The notes under the pieces are model-generated. The model had not been told where the DNA came from, searched no databases, and saw only the letters and a program-made list of their open reading frames with translations. From Mumia sp. ZJ1417 (GTDB taxonomy: Bacteria; Actinomycetota; Actinomycetes; Propionibacteriales; Nocardioidaceae): a stretch of DNA of 64,000 bases. Positions 8,327-16,654 of the stretch are shown piece by piece. The stretch's first letter is position 1; every line of letters starts with the position of its first letter. The position numbers were made by a program, and so were the translations under genes. The stretch is from contig NZ_CP059901.1 in the NCBI RefSeq assembly GCF_014127285.1, positions 806,001 to 870,000 on the forward strand. The letters run 5' to 3'.

Positions 8327-8950
8327 TCACAGCACGACGGTCACGGCGAGATGCCAGGCCACGGCCGCGCCCGATAGCGTCCGCGCGATCTCGGCGTCGA
8401 CGGCGAGGACGAGGACGGCGCGGTCGTCCCCGTCGTCGCCGGGGAGCGCCGCAACCCGAGCGCGTCGCGCCAGCAACCGCGGTGCAGCCGTGCCGCGAGG
8501 GTCGGTGCCGACGACGTCGACGGCGTCGCCGACCCGTACGGGGTCGACGGTCGCCGCATCGGCCACTCGGACGCTCACGAGCGCGGTGCCGCGACGGTAG
8601 CCCTCGAGCAGCCCGGGCCCGACGAGCGAGAGGTCGGTGAGCACGCCGCCACGGGGGACCGGGGCGGCGACCACGCGGCCGTGCATCTCGTCGTGGGACC
8701 GCAGAGCGCCCTCCGGGACGAGATCGGCCGGCATCGCGACCACCTCGACGTCACCGGGCTGGACGAGAGAGCCGGACGTGACGGCGGTGGTAGCCACCAG
8801 GACGGGAGTGGTCGGGCCGGGGTCGGGGCGAGCCGCCTGGATCGCGACGAGGACGGATGCCGCGGCGCACGCGGCAGCGAGCGGACGGCGGTGGGTCCGG
8901 ACCCGGCGGCGGACGGAGGCGAGCGCGGCGGGTGCTCGGAGATCGGCCAT
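8327..8950 (-). CDS. SAF-domain protein, CpaB/RcpC-like
   Basis: 207 residues. A basic N-terminus is followed by one membrane segment (about 22-42: PLAAACAAASVLVAIQAA), then an SAF domain beginning VATTAVTSGSLVQPGDVEVVAMPADLVPEG, and a C-terminal half with a second beta domain (GDAVDVVGTDPRG). This matches the short CpaB/RcpC-like proteins which in Tad pilus systems sit in the cell envelope, but no pilus genes are near. In many actinobacteria this orphan lies between mscL and an FmdB-like gene, as here, and its role is not known. Confidence 0.75.
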   Translation of the reverse strand: MADLRAPAALASVRRRVRTHRRPLAAACAAASVLVAIQAARPDPGPTTPVLVATTAVTSGSLVQPGDVEVVAMPADLVPEGALRSHDEMHGRVVAAPVPRGGVLTDLSLVGPGLLEGYRRGTALVSVRVADAATVDPVRVGDAVDVVGTDPRGTAAPRLLARRARVAALPGDDGDDRAVLVLAVDAEIARTLSGAAVAWHLAVTVVL

Positions 8951-9090
8951 GACTCACTGTGGACGGTGGTGCGGGTGCCGCGCCGCGTCGTCCACAGCAG
9001 GAAAGGCGCCAGCCCCGCATCCACAGGGGGAGGCGGGGCCGGGGTCTCGATTCGGGCTCATTCTTCGCCCTCCTCGAACCAGCGGAGGGG

Positions 9091-9396
9091 TCAGCTGGAC
9101 GACGTCGTCGCCGTGGTCGTGGACGACGTCGAGCTGCTGTCGGAGCTCTTGGTGCTGCTCGACTCGGACGTCGACGACGACGTGGACGGCGAGCTGGCGC
9201 TGGTGCTTGACGACGAGCCCGAGCGGCTGTCGTTGCGGTAGAACCCGCTCCCCTTGAACACGACGCCGACCGCGTTGAACACCTTGCGCAGGCGTCCGTC
9301 GCAGGACGGGCACACCGTCAGGGCGTCGTCGCTGAAGCTCTGCTGCACCTCGAGCGGCTGGCCGCAGTCGTTGCACTGGTACTGGTAAGTGGGCAC
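9091..9396 (-). CDS. FmdB-family zinc-ribbon protein with a Ser/Thr tail
   Basis: 101 residues. MPTYQYQCNDCGQPLEV and LTVCPSCDGRLRKVF form the FmdB-type CxxC...CxxC zinc ribbon; GVVFKGSGFYRND closes the conserved domain near residue 54. The rest (residues 57-101) is almost only Ser, Thr, Lys and Asp, a low-complexity disordered tail. Start is GTG 9396 with AAGGAA upstream. The family name comes from a putative regulator of formamidase; function in actinobacteria is unproven. Confidence 0.85.
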   Translation of the reverse strand: MPTYQYQCNDCGQPLEVQQSFSDDALTVCPSCDGRLRKVFNAVGVVFKGSGFYRNDSRSGSSSSTSASSPSTSSSTSESSSTKSSDSSSTSSTTTATTSSS

Positions 9397-9527
9397 GGTC
9401 GTTCCTTCTCAGCACTCGCACGAAACGGCCGCCCGTCGCAGCGGCCGCACCGATCTCCAGCGCCCATTGTGCGTGGCGCCACTCCTCACAACCAAGTCGG
9501 GGCGCGGGAGATTCCCCGAGCGCCCGG

Positions 9528-9533
9528 TACGAT
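9528..9533 (+). promoter_or_regulatory. -10 element of the CNNM gene pair
   Basis: TACGAT ends 9 nt before the ATG at 9543. No convincing -35 hexamer is seen 16-18 bp upstream. Confidence 0.4.
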
Positions 9534-9542
9534 CACCTCCTG

Positions 9543-10892
9543 ATGACCGAGTGGTTACTGCTCCTCACCTCCTTCCTCCTCATGCTCGCCTGCGGTGTCT
9601 TCGTGGCCGCCGAGTTCGCCTTCGTCACCGTCGACCGGCCGTCCGTCGAGCGCGCCGTGCAGGGCGGCGACCGCCAGGCGGCCGGGCTCCTCAAGGGCCT
9701 GCGCACGCTGTCGACGCAGCTCAGCAGCGCCCAGCTGGGCATCACCATCACGAACCTCGCGATCGGCTTCCTCGCCGAGCCCGCGATCGGCCAGCTGCTG
9801 CGCGACCCCCTCTCGTCCCTCGGTGTCAGCGGCGCCTCGCTGTCGGCGACGTCGTACGTGGTCGCCCTGCTGCTGAGCACCTTCGTGACGATGCTCGTCG
9901 GCGAGCTGATCCCTAAGAACATCGCGCTCTCGGTCCCGATGGCCACCGCGCGTGCCGTCCAGGGACTCCAGCGCGGCTTCACGACGGCGATGGCGTGGCC
10001 GATCAGAGGCCTCAACGGCTCGGCCAACGCGCTCCTGCGTACCCTCGGCATCGAGCCGCAGGAGGAGCTGCGCTCGGCGCGCTCCCCGTACGAGCTGAGC
10101 TCGCTCGTGCAGCGCTCGGCCGACGAGGGCGCGCTGGGCCGCCCTACCGCGGACCTCGTCGCGCGCTCGATCGCGTTCGGCAACCGGACCGCCGCCGACG
10201 TCCGTACGCCGCGGGTCCGCGTCCACTTCCTCGACCGGCGCGACACCGCGCAGGACCTCGTCGACGCCGTCCGGGCGACTGGCCACTCGCGGTTCCCCGT
10301 GATCGGCAACGACCTCGACGACCTCGTGGGTGTCGTCCACGTCAAGGACGCCGTCGCCCTCGCGCCCGACCGGCGCCGGACCGTCCGGGTCTCTGAGCTC
10401 GCCGTGCCGGCCCTCACCGTCCCGGACTCCATCGAGCTCGACCCCCTGCTGGTCCTCTTGCGTGAGCAGCGGCTCCAGATGGCGGTCGTGCTCGACGAGT
10501 ACGGCGGCACCGACGGCGTCGTCACCCTGGAGGACCTCGTCGAGGAGATCGTGGGCGACATCGCCGACGAGCACGACCGGTCCTCGGCGCAGCTGCGGTC
10601 GCGGCCGGACGGCACATGGGTGCTCTCGGGGATGCTGCGACCCGACGAGGTCCGCAGCCAGACCGGCGTCCCGCTGCCCGAAGGCGACGACTACGAGACC
10701 GTCGCCGGGCTCCTCACCCAGCACCTGGGACGCCTGGCCGAGGTCGGCGACGAGGTCGCCCTCGTCGTGCCCGTCGTCGCCGGCGATCAGGTCGCGACGA
10801 TCGGCGTCAGCCTGCGGGTCGACCGCCTGGACGGCCGCCGTATCGACCGCGTCATCCTCGATGTCCACCTGGACGAGGAGGAGGGCCGATGA
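9543..10892 (+). CDS. CNNM/HlyC-CorC transporter with CBS pair (first of two)
   Basis: 449 residues. An N-terminal DUF21/CNNM membrane domain (residues 1-190; SAQLGITITNLAIGFLAEPAIG, ELIPKNIAL) is followed by a tandem CBS module (about 205-335; PVIGNDLDDLVGVVHVKDA, VVLDEYGGTDGVVTLEDLVEE) and a CorC-HlyC domain (about 350-440; ETVAGLLTQHLGRL). Proteins of this architecture transport or regulate Mg2+/Co2+ and were once called hemolysins. The next gene is a paralogue whose ATG overlaps the stop here (ATGA), so the two probably form a heteromeric or coordinated pair. Confidence 0.9.
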   Translation: MTEWLLLLTSFLLMLACGVFVAAEFAFVTVDRPSVERAVQGGDRQAAGLLKGLRTLSTQLSSAQLGITITNLAIGFLAEPAIGQLLRDPLSSLGVSGASLSATSYVVALLLSTFVTMLVGELIPKNIALSVPMATARAVQGLQRGFTTAMAWPIRGLNGSANALLRTLGIEPQEELRSARSPYELSSLVQRSADEGALGRPTADLVARSIAFGNRTAADVRTPRVRVHFLDRRDTAQDLVDAVRATGHSRFPVIGNDLDDLVGVVHVKDAVALAPDRRRTVRVSELAVPALTVPDSIELDPLLVLLREQRLQMAVVLDEYGGTDGVVTLEDLVEEIVGDIADEHDRSSAQLRSRPDGTWVLSGMLRPDEVRSQTGVPLPEGDDYETVAGLLTQHLGRLAEVGDEVALVVPVVAGDQVATIGVSLRVDRLDGRRIDRVILDVHLDEEEGR

Positions 10893-11935
10893 ACCCCGCG
10901 CTCGCGATCGGTCTTGTCGTCGTCCTCCTCGCCCTCAACGCGCTGTTCGTCGCGGCGGAGTTCGCCCTGATCTCCGCTCGACGCACGCAGCTCGAGCCGA
11001 AGGCGCAGTCCGGGTCGCGTCCGGCCCGGCTCGCGATCCGCGCGATGGAGCGCGTCAGCCTGGCGATGGCCGCCGCGCAGCTCGGCATCACGTTGTGCTC
11101 GCTCGGCCTCGGTGCTGTGGGCGAGCCCGCGATCGCGCACCTGTTCGAGCCGGTCTTCGACGCGCTCGGCGTCCCGCACTCGTTCGTGCACCCGATCTCG
11201 TTCGTGATCGCGATGGGCATCGTCACCTACCTGCACGTCGTGCTGGGCGAGATGGTCCCCAAGAACATCGCCCTCGCCGGGCCGGACCGCGCCGTGCTGT
11301 GGCTCGGCCCGTTCATGCTCGGCGTCATCATGCTGCTCAAGCCGTTCGTGGTCGCGCTCAACGCGATCGCCAACGGCGCGATCCGGCTGATGCGGCTCGA
11401 GCCCAAGGACGAGGTGGGGGCCACCTTCACCTCGGACGAGGTCGCGGGGCTCCTCGACGAGTCGCACCGCGAGGGCCTGCTCGACTCCGAGGAGTACGAG
11501 CTCGTGTCAGGGGCGCTCGGGTTCGAGGCCGGCACGGTCGAGCGGGTGCTCCTGCCCCGTGCGTCGCTCGACACGATCCCGGTCGGGGCGACGCGAGCCG
11601 ACGTCGAGGCCGCCTGCGCCCGTACCGGCTTCTCGCGGTTCCCGGTGACCGACTCGCACGACGCGCTGGTCGGCTACCTGCACATCAAGGACGCGCTTGA
11701 GGTGTCCGAGGAGATCCGACCGATCCCCGCGAAGTGGATCCGGCCGCTCGGCTCCGTACGCCGCAGCACACGCCTGTACGACGCGCTCCGGCACATGCAG
11801 CAGCGCGGTGCGCACATGGCCCGCGTCGTCGGTGACGACGGTGAAGCGCTGGGCGTCGTGATGCTGGAGGACGTCCTGGAGGAGCTCGTCGGCGAGGTCC
11901 GCGACCCTGCCCGCCGTGCCACCGACGGCGGGTGA
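10889..11935 (+). CDS. CNNM/CorC family transporter (second of two, without CorC-HlyC domain)
   Basis: 348 residues. CNNM membrane domain (LNALFVAAEFALISARRTQLE; SLAMAAAQLGITLCSLGLGAVGEPA; VLGEMVPKNIAL) then a CBS pair (FPVTDSHDALVGYLHIKDAL; ARVVGDDGEALGVVMLEDVLEELV). It stops soon after the second CBS, so the C-terminal CorC-HlyC domain present in the upstream paralogue is absent. A GAGGAGGAGGG ribosome site precedes ATG 10889, and the start overlaps the upstream stop. Confidence 0.9.
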   Translation: MNPALAIGLVVVLLALNALFVAAEFALISARRTQLEPKAQSGSRPARLAIRAMERVSLAMAAAQLGITLCSLGLGAVGEPAIAHLFEPVFDALGVPHSFVHPISFVIAMGIVTYLHVVLGEMVPKNIALAGPDRAVLWLGPFMLGVIMLLKPFVVALNAIANGAIRLMRLEPKDEVGATFTSDEVAGLLDESHREGLLDSEEYELVSGALGFEAGTVERVLLPRASLDTIPVGATRADVEAACARTGFSRFPVTDSHDALVGYLHIKDALEVSEEIRPIPAKWIRPLGSVRRSTRLYDALRHMQQRGAHMARVVGDDGEALGVVMLEDVLEELVGEVRDPARRATDGG

Positions 11936-11951
11936 GCGGCACAATGCACGA

Positions 11952-14558
11952 GTGCGAGACCTGGCCCTACGACTGCGACCCGTCTTGACCCGCCGACTCT
12001 TCGCGATCCTCGCGATCGTCCTGGCGGTGGTGCTCGTGGCGGTCGCTGCGCTCGGCATCGTCACTGTCCGCAAGCCTTTCCCCGACCGGGAGGGGACGGC
12101 ACAGCTGACCGGGTTGGGCGCGGATGTGACGGTCCTGCGCGACGACCACGGCATCCCGCAGGTCTTTGCCGACTCGGCCGAGGACCTGTTCATGGCACAG
12201 GGCTACGTCCACGCGCAGGACCGCTTCTTCGAGATGGACTTCCGACGCCACGTGACCGCCGGTCGCCTGGCCGAGCTCGTCGGCGAGGCGGCGCTCGAGA
12301 CCGACAAGTTCGTCCGGACGATGGGGTGGCGCCAAGTCGCGGAGCAGGAGCTGCCGAAGCTGGCACCGGCGACGCGCCGCTATCTCGAGGCCTACGCCCG
12401 TGGCGTCAACGCTTACATCGGCGACCGGGAGGCCTCGGCGCTCTCCCTGGAGTACTCCGTCCTGGCCCTCAGCGGTCCGGAGTACGAGCCGGAGCCGTGG
12501 ACGCCTGCCGACTCGCTCGCCTGGCTCAAGGCGATGGCGTGGGACCTGCGCAGCAACATGAGCGACGAGATCGACAGGGTGCTCGCGACGGAGAAGCTGT
12601 CGCGTGCGCAGGTCGACACCCTCTATCCGGGCTTCCCGTTCCGGCGCCACGACCCGATCGTCACGCAGGGCAACGTGGTCGAGGGCGCGTTCGACCAGTC
12701 CTCCGGCCAGCGCCGCAACGCCGACACCGACCGCGCCGAGGACGTCCCCGAGACCACTCCCGCGGGTGACGACGAGACGGACGAGGTCGCGTTGCGTGGC
12801 CTGCTCGGCTCGATGCAGGGCGTCGCGGAGGTCGCGAAGGGACTCCCGACGCTGCTCGGGTTCGGCGACGGCATCGGCTCCAATGCATGGGCCGTCTCGG
12901 GGGAGCGCAGCGCCACCGGCGAGCCGATCCTCGCGAACGACCCACACCTCGCTCCGAGCATGCCCGGTATCTGGCACCAGATGGGCCTGCACTGCCGCGA
13001 GGTGACCGACGCGTGCCCGTTCGACGTCGCGGGCTTCACGTTCTCGGGTATGCCCGGGGTCGTCGTCGGGCACAACGCCGACATCGCCTGGGGCATCACC
13101 ACGATGTATCCCGATGTCACGGACCTCTACATCGAGCAGATCCAGGGCGACCGCTACCTGTACGACGGCCGCTGGCACGCCCTGGCGACGCGCGAGGAGA
13201 CCTTCGAGGTCGCAGGGGGAGAGCCGGAGACGATCACCGTCCGCGAGACACAACGCGGCCCGATCCTCTCCGACGTCGACGACACGCTCGCCGAGGTCGG
13301 GGAACGGGCCGGCGGCGGGAGCACGTACGGGGTCTCGTTGCAGTGGACCGCACTGACGCCGGGGCGCACGATGGACGCCCTGTTCGGGATCGACAAGGCC
13401 AGCGACTGGGCGAGCTTCCGCAAGGCCGCGCGGCTGTTCGCGGTGCCGTCCCAGAACCTCGTGTATGCCGACACGAAGGGCAACATCGGCTATCAGGCAC
13501 CCGGGCAGGTGCCGATCCGCAAGCGTGGCGACGGGACGTGGCCGGTGCCGGGCTGGGACGCGTCGTACGGCTGGGAAGGCTTCATCCCGTACGAGGAGCT
13601 GCCGACGGTGCTCAATCCCGCCGAGGGCTACGTCGTGACCGCCAACCAGCAGGTGATCGGCCGGCAGTACCCGAACCTGCTCGGGACCGGCCAGGCCGCG
13701 GGCTACCGCAGCCAGCGCATCATCGATCTTCTCCAGTCCTCGTCCAAGCTGTCGGTCGACGACATGACGACGATCCAGAACGACACCACCAACGGGCAGG
13801 CCACGACGCTCCTGCCGCACCTGCTCGAGATCGACCTCGGCTCCGGCTACTACGCCGACGGTCAGGAGCTGCTGCGCGGCTGGAGCGACCAGAAGCAGGA
13901 TCGTGACTCGGCCGCAGCGGCCTACTTCTCTGCCGTGTGGCGCAACCTCCTTGCGCGGACGTTCCACGACGACCTCCCGCAGGACGTGTGGCCGGCCGGC
14001 GGAGAGCGGTGGTTCGAGGTCGTACGCCGGTTGCTCAACAGCCCCGACAGCGACTGGTGGGACGACCGGACGACCAAGTCGGTCCGCGAGACCCGCGACG
14101 ACATCCTCCGGACCGCCATGCGCGACGCCCGCGACGAGATGACGCGGCGGCAGTCGCTGGACCCTGACCGCTGGTCGTGGGGCAACGTGCACACGCTGAC
14201 CCTGGAGAACCAGACGCTCGGCACGTCGGGCATCGCCCTGGTCGAGAAGCTGTTCAACCGCGGCCCATACGAGGTCGGCGGCGGCTCGGGCATCGTCAAC
14301 GCGACGGGGTGGGACGCGGCCGAGGGGTACGAGGTGATCGCCGTGCCGTCGATGCGGATGGTGGTGGACCTCAGCGACCTCGACAAGTCGCGCTGGATCA
14401 ACCTCACCGGTGTCTCCGGCCACGCCTTCCACCGGAACTACACCGACCAGACCGAGCTGTGGGCGGACGGCAAGACGCTGCCGTGGCGCTACACGGAGGA
14501 CGCCGTCGAGAAGGCGGCACGCGACGAGCTGCGGCTGACCGCCGAGCTGGAGCAGTAG
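11952..14558 (+). CDS. penicillin acylase family Ntn hydrolase, membrane anchored
   Basis: 868 residues from GTG 11952. A signal-anchor lies at about residues 15-40 (LFAILAIVLAVVLVAVAALG). The mature pattern follows: VTVLRDDHGIPQVFADSAEDLFMAQGYVHAQDRFFEMD for the alpha chain, then GSNAWAVSG, where Ser 310 would become the new N-terminal nucleophile after autocatalytic cleavage; NDPHLAPSMPGIWHQ and GVVVGHNADIAWGIT are beta-chain signatures. The roughly 60-residue acidic stretch before the cleavage site (VPETTPAGDDETDE) would be the linker peptide. Family substrates include penicillins, acyl-homoserine lactones and aculeacin; the acyl chain preferred here is unknown. CACAAT (11940-11945) six nt before the start suggests a leaderless mRNA. 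Confidence 0.9.
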   Translation: MRDLALRLRPVLTRRLFAILAIVLAVVLVAVAALGIVTVRKPFPDREGTAQLTGLGADVTVLRDDHGIPQVFADSAEDLFMAQGYVHAQDRFFEMDFRRHVTAGRLAELVGEAALETDKFVRTMGWRQVAEQELPKLAPATRRYLEAYARGVNAYIGDREASALSLEYSVLALSGPEYEPEPWTPADSLAWLKAMAWDLRSNMSDEIDRVLATEKLSRAQVDTLYPGFPFRRHDPIVTQGNVVEGAFDQSSGQRRNADTDRAEDVPETTPAGDDETDEVALRGLLGSMQGVAEVAKGLPTLLGFGDGIGSNAWAVSGERSATGEPILANDPHLAPSMPGIWHQMGLHCREVTDACPFDVAGFTFSGMPGVVVGHNADIAWGITTMYPDVTDLYIEQIQGDRYLYDGRWHALATREETFEVAGGEPETITVRETQRGPILSDVDDTLAEVGERAGGGSTYGVSLQWTALTPGRTMDALFGIDKASDWASFRKAARLFAVPSQNLVYADTKGNIGYQAPGQVPIRKRGDGTWPVPGWDASYGWEGFIPYEELPTVLNPAEGYVVTANQQVIGRQYPNLLGTGQAAGYRSQRIIDLLQSSSKLSVDDMTTIQNDTTNGQATTLLPHLLEIDLGSGYYADGQELLRGWSDQKQDRDSAAAAYFSAVWRNLLARTFHDDLPQDVWPAGGERWFEVVRRLLNSPDSDWWDDRTTKSVRETRDDILRTAMRDARDEMTRRQSLDPDRWSWGNVHTLTLENQTLGTSGIALVEKLFNRGPYEVGGGSGIVNATGWDAAEGYEVIAVPSMRMVVDLSDLDKSRWINLTGVSGHAFHRNYTDQTELWADGKTLPWRYTEDAVEKAARDELRLTAELEQ

Positions 14559-14565
14559 GGGCCCG

Positions 14566-14653
14566 CCTGTCGAGACCCAGGGTCTCGACAGGCTCGACCG
14601 GCGGCGGGGGGTCTCGACAGGCTCGACCGGCGGAGGGGGGTCTCGACAGGCGG
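14566..14653. repeat. 29-bp tandem repeat with inverted copy (dispersed GGTCTCGACAGG family)
   Basis: Copies begin at 14581, 14610 and 14639 (last truncated to 15 bp), each starting GGTCTCGACAGGCTCGACC. An inverted piece CCTGTCGAGACCC (14566-14578) faces the first copy with only one base between, giving a 13-bp perfect stem. It lies just after a stop codon and between two converging genes, so it may also act as a terminator. The core resembles repeats scattered between genes in many actinobacteria. Confidence 0.75.
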
Positions 14654-14655
14654 GG

Positions 14656-15228
14656 TCAGCGGGGCGGCAGGCTCAGCGTCCGCTCGGGAGTGACGACGAC
14701 GTCGACCCGCTCGTCGTGCGCCTCGGGATGGACGTCGTCGACGAGCTCGTGGTCGTAGGTCAGCGCGACCCGCAGCGGCTCCGGGTGCTTCGCGAGCGTG
14801 GTGTCGTAGTAGCCGCCGCCGCGACCAAGGCGGAAGCCGGCCACGTCCACCGCGAGCGCAGGGACGAGCACGACCGCGACGGTGCCCAGCCCGTCCGGGG
14901 CGACCGGTGCCGACGACTCCGGGATGTCGAAGCGGCCGAGGACCAGCCGGTCGCGCCCCTCGTACGGGGCCCAGGCGATCTGACGGCGCGGCAGCGAGCG
15001 CGGGACGAGCACCTCCATGCCCTCGGCGCGCAGCGCGTCGACCAGCTCCCATGTCGGCGGCTCGCGCCCGACCGACAGGTACGCGGCGACACGACGAGGC
15101 GTGCCGACCTCGCGCACGACCGCGAGCGCCCCCGCGCAGAGCCGTCGCTCGGCAGCGACCATCGCGTCGGCGCTGAGGTGCGTCCGACGCTCGAGCAGGG
15201 CCTCCCGCAGTCGCGGCTTCGCGCTCAC
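14656..15228 (-). CDS. 5-formyltetrahydrofolate cyclo-ligase
   Basis: 190 residues. KPRLREALLERR at the N-terminus, the substrate/ATP region VAAYLSVGREPPTWELVDAL and LVPRSLPRRQIAWAPY, and the strongly conserved LGRGGGYYDTTLAKH near residue 140 are diagnostic of 5-FCL (MTHFS), which converts 5-formyl-THF to 5,10-methenyl-THF with ATP. GTG 15228 is preceded by TACCGT (15240-15235) six nt upstream, suggesting a leaderless mRNA. It is divergent from the UDP-glucose pyrophosphorylase gene, an order common in actinobacteria. Confidence 0.93.
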   Translation of the reverse strand: MSAKPRLREALLERRTHLSADAMVAAERRLCAGALAVVREVGTPRRVAAYLSVGREPPTWELVDALRAEGMEVLVPRSLPRRQIAWAPYEGRDRLVLGRFDIPESSAPVAPDGLGTVAVVLVPALAVDVAGFRLGRGGGYYDTTLAKHPEPLRVALTYDHELVDDVHPEAHDERVDVVVTPERTLSLPPR

Positions 15229-15234
15229 GCTTCG

Positions 15235-15251
15235 ACGGTAGTGCCTACGAT
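15235..15251. promoter_or_regulatory. compact divergent -10 elements
   Basis: Reverse TACCGT (15240-15235) and forward TACGAT (15246-15251) lie six and seven nt upstream of GTG 15228 and ATG 15259. Both transcripts would be leaderless and their promoters overlap within 30 bp. Confidence 0.55.
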
Positions 15252-15258
15252 GAGGCGC

Positions 15259-16644
15259 ATGAGCGATGAGGGACTGGCAGCAGCACGTGAGGTGATGGAG
15301 GCAGCAAGGGTCCCCCCGCGCGCGATCGACGTCTTCGCCCACTACTACGGCGAGCTCGAGGCCGGGGCGACCGGCAAGATCCCCGAGTCCGACATCGACC
15401 CGCTGGACCCGCCGGCCCGGCTCGCTGACGCCGAGGTCGACGAGGAGACGCAGCGCGAAGCGCTGAGCCGGACCGCGATCATCAAGCTCAACGGCGGGCT
15501 CGGCACGTCGATGGGCATGGACAAGGCCAAGTCGCTCCTGCCCGTGCGCGGCGACCGGACGTTCCTTGACGTGCTCGTCGAGCAGGTGCGGCGCGTCCGG
15601 TCTGCGTACGGGGTGACGCTGCCGCTGATCCTCATGGACAGCTTCCGTACCCGCGAGGACACGCTCGCGGCACTCTCGGCGTACCCCGACATCCCCGTCG
15701 ACGGGCTCCCGCGGGACTTCCTCCAGAACAAGGAGCCCAAGCTCCGCGCCGACGACCTGACGCCGGTGTCGTGGCCGAAGGACCCCAGCCTCGAGTGGAC
15801 GCCGCCGGGCCACGGGGACCTGTTCACCGCGCTCGACGCGTCGGGCACGCTGCAGGCGCTGCGCGACCAGGGCTACCGCTATGCGTCGGTGTCGAACTCC
15901 GACAACCTCGGCGGCTTCCCGGACCCCAAGATCGCCGGCTGGTTCGCGCAGTCCGGAGCCCCGTACGCGGCCGAGGTGTGCCGGCGTACGCCCGCCGACG
16001 TGAAGGGCGGCTACCTCGTACGCCGCAAGTCGGACGGCAGGCTCGTGCTGCGCGAGACCGCGCAGACGCCGAAGGAGGACCTGGCGGTCGCCGACGACAT
16101 CACCCGCCACCGCTGGTTCCACACCAACAACCTGTGGTTCGACCTCGACGCCCTCGCCGCGGTGATCGAGGAGCGCGGCGGCGTCCTCGAGCTCCCGCTG
16201 ATCCGCAACGAGAAGACCGTCGACCCGACCGATCCGCAGTCGCCGGCGGTGATCCAGGTCGAGTCCGCGATGGGTGCGATCGTGCAGGTCTTCGACGGCG
16301 CGACCGCGATCGAGGTCGAGCGCAGCCGGTTCCTGCCGGTGAAGACCACCGACGACCTGCTGCTCGTACGGTCGGACTTCTACACGCTCGACGACGACTT
16401 CCACCTGGTCGCCGCGCACGACGAGTCGCCCCTCGTGCGGCTGGACAAGAGCTACTACAAGCTCGTCCAGGACTTCGACACGCGGTTCCCGAAGGGGCCT
16501 GTGAGCCTCGTCGACGCCGCCTCGTTCGCCGTCGAGGGCGACTGGACCTTCGGAGCGGACGTGCGTGCCGTGGGCGACGTCAGCGTGGGGGCGGCGGGGT
16601 CCACAGGGACGATCCCCGACGGCACGACGCTCGAGGGGTCATAG
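15259..16644 (+). CDS. UTP-glucose-1-phosphate uridylyltransferase, eukaryotic-like UDPGP family
   Basis: 461 residues. The nucleotide loop is LNGGLGTSMGMDKAKSLLPV (residues about 76-95), followed by LMDSFRTREDT, FLQNKEPKL, WTPPGHGDLFTAL, SNSDNLGG and HTNNLWFDL, which is the UDPGP (PF01704) pattern of eukaryotic UGPases rather than bacterial GalU. The product UDP-glucose feeds glycogen, trehalose and surface polysaccharides, relevant to the polysaccharide genes near the right end. It precedes glp, as in many actinobacteria. Confidence 0.92.
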   Translation: MSDEGLAAAREVMEAARVPPRAIDVFAHYYGELEAGATGKIPESDIDPLDPPARLADAEVDEETQREALSRTAIIKLNGGLGTSMGMDKAKSLLPVRGDRTFLDVLVEQVRRVRSAYGVTLPLILMDSFRTREDTLAALSAYPDIPVDGLPRDFLQNKEPKLRADDLTPVSWPKDPSLEWTPPGHGDLFTALDASGTLQALRDQGYRYASVSNSDNLGGFPDPKIAGWFAQSGAPYAAEVCRRTPADVKGGYLVRRKSDGRLVLRETAQTPKEDLAVADDITRHRWFHTNNLWFDLDALAAVIEERGGVLELPLIRNEKTVDPTDPQSPAVIQVESAMGAIVQVFDGATAIEVERSRFLPVKTTDDLLLVRSDFYTLDDDFHLVAAHDESPLVRLDKSYYKLVQDFDTRFPKGPVSLVDAASFAVEGDWTFGADVRAVGDVSVGAAGSTGTIPDGTTLEGS

Positions 16645-16647
16645 GCT
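16642..16647 (+). promoter_or_regulatory. -10 element of glp
   Basis: TAGGCT overlaps the stop codon region of the upstream gene and ends 7 nt before ATG 16655, predicting a leaderless transcript. Confidence 0.5.
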
Positions 16648-16654
16648 GTCGCCC

